Under the pieces are notes generated by a model that worked only from the letters and a program-made list of their open reading frames with translations, did no database searches and was not told the DNA's origin. The translations under genes and the position numbers were made by a program. Below, piece by piece: positions 58,101 to 64,000 of a stretch of DNA of 64,000 nucleotides; position 1 is the stretch's first letter, and each line of letters begins with the position of its first letter. This DNA is from Astrocystis sublimbata. Its lineage: Eukaryota > Ascomycota > Sordariomycetes > Xylariales > Xylariaceae. Location: contig JAJNNY010000024.1 of assembly GCA_022453515.1 (NCBI GenBank), positions 124,001 through 188,000 on the forward strand, given 5' to 3'.

Positions 58101-61100
58101 AGCGACACCTTTTCCCTGCCTGGATCAAGCCTTCCGACTCCGAGGTTCCTCCGTTGCTAGTCTACAAGTGGGCACAGGGTATCAACAACCTCGACAAAGT
58201 CTGGGAAACAGCCGACGGAGAATGCAACGTCATGATCGAGACGGAATTGTCTAAGGTCTACGAGAAGATTGACTTCACACTTCTGAATCGACTCCTGAGA
58301 CTCATTATGGATCACAACTTAGCTGATTACATCAGCTCGAAGAACAACGTCCAACTCACATACAAAGACATGAACCATGTCAATAGCTATGGTATGATTC
58401 GTGGCTTGCAATTCTCGGGTTTCGTGTTCCAATATTATGGTCTTGTCCTCGATCTTTTACTGTTGGGCTTGAATCGCGCCAGCGAAATCGCTGGCCCTCC
58501 AGGAAGTCCAAATGACTTCCTGCAGTTCCGAGATCGTGAAACTGAATCAAAGCATCCCATCCGCTTATACACACGCTACATCGACAAGATATGGGTATTC
58601 TTGAGGTTCAGTGCTGAAGACTCTCGCGACCTGATCCAGCGCTTCCTCACAGAACAACCTGACCCCAATTTCGAGAACGTCATTGGGTACAAGAGCAAGA
58701 AGTGTTGGCCGAGAGATTCTCGCATGCGTCTTATGCGCCATGACGTGAATCTTGGTCGTGCCGTTTTCTGGGATTTGAAGAACCGACTTCCAAGGTCTGT
58801 TACAACTATCGAATGGGACGACACATTTGCTAGCGTTTACAGCCGCGACAATCCGAACCTTCTCTACTCGATGTGTGGATTTGAAGTTCGTATCCTGCCC
58901 AAGATCAGGAATCAGAACGACGAATTTCCCATCAAAGATAGTGTTTGGTCTCTTGTCGATAACACTACCAAAGAAAGGACTGCACACGCGTTCCTGCAGG
59001 TCACTGAAGAAGACATACAGAAATTCAATAATCGCATTCGCCAAATTCTCATGTCTTCTGGGTCCACCACTTTCACCAAGATTGCCAATAAGTGGAACAC
59101 AGCACTTATTGCCTTGTTCACCTACTATCGTGAGGCTGCTGTGTCTACTGTCAACCTACTCGATACGATCGTAAAGTGCGAGACCAAGATCCAAACCCGT
59201 GTGAAGATTGGTCTTAACTCCAAGATGCCATCGCGTTTCCCTCCAGCTGTATTCTATACACCCAAGGAGCTGGGAGGTCTCGGTATGATTTCTGGCTCTC
59301 ATATCTTGATTCCCGCTAGCGACAAGCGATGGTCCAAGCAAACAGACCTTGGCGTTACTCACTACCGGGCTGGTATGACGCATGATGAAGAGACCTTGAT
59401 TCCCAACATCTTCCGTTATATCATACCATGGGAAGCTGAATTTATTGATTCCCAGAGAGTATGGACTGAGTATTCGCAAAAACGTTTAGAGGCGAACCAG
59501 CAGAATCGGCGACTTACTTTGGAAGACCTGGAGGATAGTTGGGACCGAGGTTTGCCTCGTATCAACACACTTTTCCAGAAAGATCGAAGCACCCTCAGCT
59601 TCGATAAAGGCTTCCGGACAAGGAGTGAATTCAAGATCTATCAATTGATGAAGAGCAACCCCTTCTGGTGGACAAGTCAGCGACACGACGGCAAGCTCTG
59701 GAATCTGAATGCCTATCGCACAGATGTGATCCAGGCTCTCGGTGGTGTTGAGACAATCCTTGAGCATACATTATTCAAGGCCACAGGCTTTCCGTCTTGG
59801 GAAGGTCTTTTCTGGGAACGTGCTTCAGGTTTTGAAGAATCAATGAAATTCAAGAAGCTGACAAATGCGCAAAGGTCCGGTCTGAACCAAATTCCCAACC
59901 GTCGATTCACACTTTGGTGGTCGCCAACCATCAACCGTGCCAATGTCTACGTTGGTTTCCAAGTCCAACTCGATCTCACTGGTATTTTCCTCCACGGCAA
60001 GATTCCCACGCTTAAGATCTCGTTAATCCAGATCTTCCGTGCTCATTTATGGCAAAAGATCCACGAGTCCGTAGTCATGGACTTTTGTCAAGTATTTGAT
60101 CAAGAACTAGAGGCTCTTGGCATTGAAACTGTGCAGAAAGAGACCATTCATCCTCGAAAGTCTTACAAGATGAACAGCTCTTGTGCTGACATCCTCCTGT
60201 TCGCCAACAGCAAATGGAATGTCACCCGGCCATCGCTTCTATATGACACCAAAGATGTTATTGAGCCGACTACCACCAACAAATTCTGGCTAGATATTCA
60301 ACTTCGGTATGGTGACTATGATTCTCACGACATTGAGCGATACACTCGTGCTAAGTATCTGGATTACACCAACGACAACATGAGTATATACCCTTCCGCC
60401 ACTGGTCTCATGATCGGCATCGACCTGGCGTATAACCTGTACTCTGCATACGGTCAATACTTTCCTGGCTTGAAAATCCTTGTGCAGCAAGCCATGGCCA
60501 AGATCATGAAAGCAAACCCTGCCCTCTATGTCCTGCGTGAACGTATCAGGAAAGGCCTTCAACTGTATGCTTCAGAAAGCAACCAGGAGTTCCTCAATTC
60601 CCAGAACTACTCTGAGTTGTTCAGCAATCAGACCAAGCTCTTCATTGATGATACCAACGTGTATCGAGTGACAATTCACAAAACATTTGAGGGTAACTTG
60701 ACCACGAAGCCCATCAACGGTGCCATTTTTATCTTCAATCCTCGTACCGGCCAACTCTTCTTGAAGATCATTCACACCAGCGTTTGGGCTGGTCAAAAGC
60801 GTCTGGGTCAATTAGCGAAGTGGAAGACGGCTGAAGAAGTGGCAGCACTCATCCGGTCTCTGCCTATCGAAGAACAGCCAAAGGAGCTTATTGTCACCAG
60901 AAAGGGTCTTTTAGACCCCCTGGAAGTGCATTTGCTTGACTTCCCCAACATCTCAATCCGGGCGTCGGAGCTTCAATTACCCTTCCAAGCTGCAATGAAA
61001 GTTGAGAAGCTTGGTGATATGATTCTTCGCGCTACCGAACCTCAGATGGTCCTTTTCAATTTGTACGACGAATGGCTGAAGAGCATATCCTCTTACACTG

Positions 61101-62317
61101 CTTTCTCTCGTCTTGTGTTGATACTGCGTGCTCTCCACGTCAATCCCGACAAGACGAAGTTGATCTTACGACCTGACAAGACCGTCATAACGCAAATGCA
61201 TCATATTTGGCCTACCTTGTCGGACGAGGACTGGGTCAAGGTTGAAACCCAACTACGAGATCTGATTTTGCATGACTACGGAAAGAAGAACAATGTGAAC
61301 GTCTCTAGTTTGACGAGTAGCGAAGTGCGAGATATCATTCTCGGTATGGAGATCTCGGCGCCCTCTATGCAACGACAACAAGCAGCCGAGATCGAGAAAC
61401 AGCAACAGGAGCAGGCACAACTGACAGCCGTGACAACTAAAACTCAGAATGTTCATGGTGAAGAGATCATCGTGACGACCACTTCTCAGTTCGAACAGCA
61501 GACGTTTGCTTCCAAGACAGAATGGAGAACTCGGGCGATCGCCACATCCAATTTACGAACTCGATCCAACAACATTTACGTCTCGTCCGTGGATGACGAC
61601 GTTGAAGATATCACCTACGTCATGCCGAACAATATCTTGAGAAAGTTCATTACCGTTGCTGATCTTCGTGTTCAAGTTGCTGGGTATCTATACGGTATCT
61701 CAGCGCCGGATAACGACCAGGTCAAGGAAATTCGTTGTATTGCCATGGTGCCACAAATCGGAGGTCTGCGAAGCGTCCAGCTTCCGCACCAACTGCCACA
61801 GCACGAATATCTTGGAAACCTTGAGCCGTTGGGTGTTATTCACACAATGGCTGGTAACGAACTACCATACATGTCGGCAGCGGATGTCACAGAGCATGCG
61901 CGCCTGCTGGATACTCATGGTGAGTGGAAAAGGGAAGGTAGCATCACGGTCGATGTCTCCTTTACGCCTGGTTCGGTGTCACTGTCGGCCTGGGCATTGA
62001 CCCCGAACGGCTACAAATGGGGTGCCGAGAACAAAGATATCGGGAGCGATCAGCCACAGGGCTTCACGACATCCATGGGAATCAAGCGCAAGCTGCTTTT
62101 GAGCCCGCGGTACAAGGGCTATTTCCTTGTGCCCGAGAATGGCAAGTGGAACTACAGCTTCATGGGGAGCAGCTTCGCTGGCCTGGAGAAGAAGCCTGTA
62201 CATGTCAAGCTCGATACCCCGCTCCCCTTCTACAGCGACCAGCATCGTCCTCTGCATTTCCAGAATTTCGCCGAGCTAGAAGACATTGCTGTGGATCGAA
62301 ACGACAATTTTGCCTAA
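55196..62317 (+). CDS. PRP8: Pre-mRNA splicing factor Prp8
   Basis: One uninterrupted frame of 2373 aa, the full size of Prp8. The proline-rich N-terminus ([20 protein letters not shown]) is typical of fungi. The N-terminal Prp8 domain follows, then the reverse-transcriptase-like core. [41 protein letters not shown] and [10 protein letters not shown] are recognisable invariant stretches. Next come the linker, the endonuclease-like region (about 1650-1800), the RNase H-like domain ([32 protein letters not shown]) and the Jab1/MPN domain ending [16 protein letters not shown]. The HRP motif of this tail is the one mutated in human retinitis pigmentosa. Prp8 sits at the catalytic centre of the U5 snRNP and spliceosome and regulates Brr2. 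There is no intron and no intein, although PRP8 is a frequent intein host in ascomycetes. Confidence 0.98.
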   Translation: MSSFPPPPPPPGWGPPPPPPPPPGPPSDFLPPPPGMAAPPPPGYRPTSDPHLAKFEQKKKEWLRTQRNRFGEKRKGGFVETQKADMPPEHLRKIVKDIGDVSQKKYTSDKRSYLGALKFMPHAVMKLLENMPMPWEATREVKVLYHVNGCLTLVNEIPRVIPPVFHAQWATMWLTMRKEKSDRRLFKRMRFPPFDDEEPPLSWSENLEDVEPLQPIQMELDEDEDAAVYEWFYDPRPLSDTEHVNGPSYKSWNLSLQQMATLHRLSRPLLSDKIDQNYFYLFDLKSLLTAKALNVALPGGPRFEPLYKDIDPNDEDFGEFNAIDRIIFRSPIKTEARVAYPYLYNSLPRSVHSHWYSHPPNVYLKSENPNMPAYYVDAQINPISSRSIAPKNSTVSHEDEMFGEGNMEEPEDEAFVLPPGVEPFLAEEDLSTEDTAAAIGLWWAPFPFDRRSGHMVRAQDIPLVKHWYLQHCPPKQAVKVRVSYQKLLKTFVLNELHKQKPKALNRQDLLKTLKQTKFFQQTTIDWVEAGLQVCRQGFNMLNLLIHRKNLTYLHLDYNFNLKPVKTLTTKERKKSRFGNAFHLMREILRLTKLIVDAQVQYRLGNIDAFQLADGILYAFNHVGQLTGMYRYKYKLMHQIRTCKDLKHLIYYRFNSGPVGKGPGCGFWAPAWRVWLFFMRGIIPLLERWLGNLLSRQFEGRHSKGVAKTVTKQRVESHFDLELRASVMADLMDMMPEGIKQNKVNTVLQHLSEAWRCWKSNIPWKVPGLPAPIENIILRYVKSKADWWISVAHYNRERIRRGATVDKTVAKKNVGRLTRLWLKAEQERQHNYMKDGPYVSSEEAVAIYTTTVHWLESRKFTPIPFPSVSYKHDTKILILALERLREAYSVKGRLNQSQREELALIEQAYDSPGTTLERIKRFLLTQRAFKEVQIDMNDNYSSINPVYDIEPIEKISDAYLDQYLWYQADQRHLFPAWIKPSDSEVPPLLVYKWAQGINNLDKVWETADGECNVMIETELSKVYEKIDFTLLNRLLRLIMDHNLADYISSKNNVQLTYKDMNHVNSYGMIRGLQFSGFVFQYYGLVLDLLLLGLNRASEIAGPPGSPNDFLQFRDRETESKHPIRLYTRYIDKIWVFLRFSAEDSRDLIQRFLTEQPDPNFENVIGYKSKKCWPRDSRMRLMRHDVNLGRAVFWDLKNRLPRSVTTIEWDDTFASVYSRDNPNLLYSMCGFEVRILPKIRNQNDEFPIKDSVWSLVDNTTKERTAHAFLQVTEEDIQKFNNRIRQILMSSGSTTFTKIANKWNTALIALFTYYREAAVSTVNLLDTIVKCETKIQTRVKIGLNSKMPSRFPPAVFYTPKELGGLGMISGSHILIPASDKRWSKQTDLGVTHYRAGMTHDEETLIPNIFRYIIPWEAEFIDSQRVWTEYSQKRLEANQQNRRLTLEDLEDSWDRGLPRINTLFQKDRSTLSFDKGFRTRSEFKIYQLMKSNPFWWTSQRHDGKLWNLNAYRTDVIQALGGVETILEHTLFKATGFPSWEGLFWERASGFEESMKFKKLTNAQRSGLNQIPNRRFTLWWSPTINRANVYVGFQVQLDLTGIFLHGKIPTLKISLIQIFRAHLWQKIHESVVMDFCQVFDQELEALGIETVQKETIHPRKSYKMNSSCADILLFANSKWNVTRPSLLYDTKDVIEPTTTNKFWLDIQLRYGDYDSHDIERYTRAKYLDYTNDNMSIYPSATGLMIGIDLAYNLYSAYGQYFPGLKILVQQAMAKIMKANPALYVLRERIRKGLQLYASESNQEFLNSQNYSELFSNQTKLFIDDTNVYRVTIHKTFEGNLTTKPINGAIFIFNPRTGQLFLKIIHTSVWAGQKRLGQLAKWKTAEEVAALIRSLPIEEQPKELIVTRKGLLDPLEVHLLDFPNISIRASELQLPFQAAMKVEKLGDMILRATEPQMVLFNLYDEWLKSISSYTAFSRLVLILRALHVNPDKTKLILRPDKTVITQMHHIWPTLSDEDWVKVETQLRDLILHDYGKKNNVNVSSLTSSEVRDIILGMEISAPSMQRQQAAEIEKQQQEQAQLTAVTTKTQNVHGEEIIVTTTSQFEQQTFASKTEWRTRAIATSNLRTRSNNIYVSSVDDDVEDITYVMPNNILRKFITVADLRVQVAGYLYGISAPDNDQVKEIRCIAMVPQIGGLRSVQLPHQLPQHEYLGNLEPLGVIHTMAGNELPYMSAADVTEHARLLDTHGEWKREGSITVDVSFTPGSVSLSAWALTPNGYKWGAENKDIGSDQPQGFTTSMGIKRKLLLSPRYKGYFLVPENGKWNYSFMGSSFAGLEKKPVHVKLDTPLPFYSDQHRPLHFQNFAELEDIAVDRNDNFA

Positions 62318-63194
62318 GCGGCTTGGCAATGGAGAAGGCCAAACGAAAGGAAAAGCTGCCGACGAGTGATTGGCATGGAGTGCGTTCGCGAAGGCATGGC
62401 GATGAGATTAGTAATAATTAGCAATAGTGAGGCGTTTGGGGACATTGGGTTACGCTCGTTTGAGGGTGAATGAGATTTTCTCCTGTGTTATTAAAAAAAG
62501 AAAAGGATGGTCCTGGGTGTATATTTTGACAGCATGATACGTGGTGCTAAGTTGTACAATAGCGAAGAGCGAGGAACCATATGAGAATGCCATAATTTCA
62601 ATTGATTTCGACCTCGATGTTAACTTGTTCGCAAACTGCCACATAGCTATTTCGGGTTTGTATTCTATCCTTCCACGATCAACAACCGTGGCATCCTTTG
62701 TTTTGCGGGTGAACGATTACATATCTCATAGGATTTCGGAGATTGTGCAACAACTTCTATCCTACTACTCTAGGTAGCTTATGCTTGTGAACTTATTACG
62801 ATTAACCTTAAATTTCCGAAGTAACATCGCTAGTAGAGCCGAATGCTTTGTCTAACGCCCAACCCATCCACCAGCTTACAGAAGTAATTTGATTCATAAA
62901 GTATTTCGCTACCTCGCAAAGTGTCACGGCGAAGAGGAAACTATGAAACACGACCGGCTTTTTTCCGAAGCCAACACCCATTCCATTTTACCGCCATGCT
63001 CCTTGCTAAAACTAAGCGTCGTACCTAGACATTAGACATTACACACGCTGTCTGATTTACAGTCTTGTCTAATAATCTGGGTATACTTCTGTCTGTTCCT
63101 TCTATCTATTTCTTTCGGCTGTAAGTCAACCATAGATCTCGCAACGATGTAGACGACTTGGCGTAAGTGTGCATTGGCGACCCGAAGCCTTCAT
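62318..63194. other. Convergent intergenic region
   Basis: 877 bp between PRP8 (+) and the unrecognised minus-strand gene. It presumably holds both 3' UTRs. Nothing else is seen. Confidence 0.45.
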
Positions 63195-63961
63195 TCAAAA
63201 GGGCTCGAATGGTGGGTAGGGCAGTTTCCCGTCTTCTTTGTCCTCGTCGGCCCATCGCGATCTCGGATACCAGGTTGGTTTTTCATCCTGGGTAGCCGGA
63301 TGTCCGGGGAGACGGAGCTTCAAGTTCGGGAGGCCGAACGGGTTTTCCATGCTGCCTATCGTAAGAATAGACGCGAGAATGTCCTCCTGCAATGTCCCCT
63401 TCTCCACCTTTGGGCATTGATGCCCGGGGATGGTGATGGTCATCGTTGGGCTCTTTACATTCGACTTGTTGTTGGTGGTGTCCTTCTGCGACTTCTGCTG
63501 GTCTTGGGCCTCAGCTTCTTGTTTTCTCTTCTCTCTCAACTTCGCCGCCGCGGCCTCTTGCTCTTCCCTACTTGGCTCCGGGTAGGGATGCAGTTTCGAC
63601 AGCGAACGCTTCTGGATCTGGGACAGCGGTGCCGGCCCCGATCTTATCGCGCTGGCGCGTACGGGCGCTGGGACAACCTTGCTGGAGACCGAGGCTTGGG
63701 ACCGCTTCGCGATTGCCGGGGGTATCGAGCTTGCCTGCCAGTCCTCGGTGACAGGCTGTGCCGGGGGGCTTGTGCTATCGGTGGTGGTCACGGAGTCGGC
63801 AATGACGGGACGCTTCGGCTGCACCGATGGGCAATTCTGGTAAATGGTTGGGTTGGGCATCTCGAAAGCCATCCATGAGATACCTCGCACAGCGGTGGCC
63901 TGGATGAAAGCAGGCGTGGTTAGCTATGGAAAACGCAGGCGGGCATTGGCACCCGAGACAT
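63195..63961 (-). CDS. Unrecognised 237-aa protein
   Basis: Two exons on the minus strand, 63953-63961 (coding only Met-Ser-Arg) and 63195-63899, joined by a 53-nt intron with an AGCTAAC branch site and CATCCAG acceptor. The donor GTGCCA is weak, so a start at the ATG within exon 2 (MAFEMPNP) is also possible. The first half is Ser/Pro-rich. A charged Lys/Glu/Gln/Ala-rich helix follows (about 110-145, EEQEAAAAKLREKRKQEAEAQ). The C-terminal 80 residues look folded and perhaps conserved: TMTITIPGHQCPKVEKGT, SMENPFGLPNLKLRLPG, WYPRSRWADEDKE and PYPPFEPF. I recognise no family and assign no function. It is convergent with PRP8 and at the window edge. Confidence 0.6.
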
Positions 63962-64000
63962 ACTTGATCCGCTGCGGCGAGTCTGTAGAGACTGCCAACA

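Noticed and set aside
55196..62317. Search for an intein in PRP8
   Set aside because: The frame is continuous at normal Prp8 length and the conserved stretches follow without insertion, so no intein is present.
1..64000. CRISPR array, prokaryotic operon, prophage or secondary-metabolite cluster
   Set aside because: The genes have spliceosomal introns and are independent housekeeping genes on alternating strands. No spaced direct-repeat array, integrase, polyketide synthase or peptide synthetase is seen.

Overview
The window is nuclear DNA of a filamentous ascomycete (Pezizomycotina, most likely Sordariomycetes). The evidence is short introns (about 50-150 nt) with GT...CTRAC/CTGAC...AG signals, a one-exon PRP8, typical fungal versions of HAP5, eIF4B, Vps16, Sec15 and eL34, an AT-rich stretch that looks like repeat-induced point mutation (RIP), and intergenic DNA full of TAGGTA/ACCTAGGTA/CTACATGTAG motifs. 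Exon coordinates were worked out by hand from splice signals, reading phase and family conservation. Every multi-exon model given closes in frame, but none is confirmed by transcripts.

Region 1-14.5 kb is gene-poor. An AT-rich, probably RIP-degraded element with inverted ends (about 99-1203) lies at the left edge. The only convincing gene is a bZIP factor (3259-5202, minus). About 9.3 kb without a recognisable gene follows; it carries many GTACAGTAC-like motifs and small tandem repeats.

Region 14.5-36 kb is dense with conserved genes: an SMP-30/gluconolactonase-like enzyme (+), the N-terminal protein methyltransferase NTM1/TAE1 (-), a Tim17-like glycine-rich membrane protein (-), eIF4B (+), VPS16 (-), the rRNA-processing factor FCF2 (-), the CCAAT-binding subunit HAP5/HapE (+) and the exocyst subunit SEC15 (-).

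Region 36-64 kb holds a small unrecognised protein (-), a Mei2-like RNA-binding protein with 11 exons (+), a SLP1-type SUN-domain ER protein (-), an alpha/beta-hydrolase fused to a capping-enzyme-like cysteine phosphatase (-), a complex I assembly factor of the NDUFAF3/Mth938 family (-), ribosomal protein eL34 (-), PRP8 (+, 2373 aa, no intron, no intein) and an unrecognised 237-aa protein (-).

Most genes are housekeeping genes of translation (eIF4B, eL34, FCF2, NTM1), splicing (PRP8), membrane traffic (VPS16, SEC15, SLP1) and mitochondria (NDUFAF3-like, Tim17-like). They do not form a cluster or a defence system. The points most worth a second look are: the hydrolase-phosphatase fusion; a probable GA-AG intron next to a 9-nt exon in eL34; a possible zero-length (recursive) splice site in FCF2; a GC-AG intron in SEC15; an 18-nt exon inside the Mei2-like RRM; nested inverted repeats at 35985-36071; and two CCAAT boxes in the leader of the CCAAT-factor gene itself.
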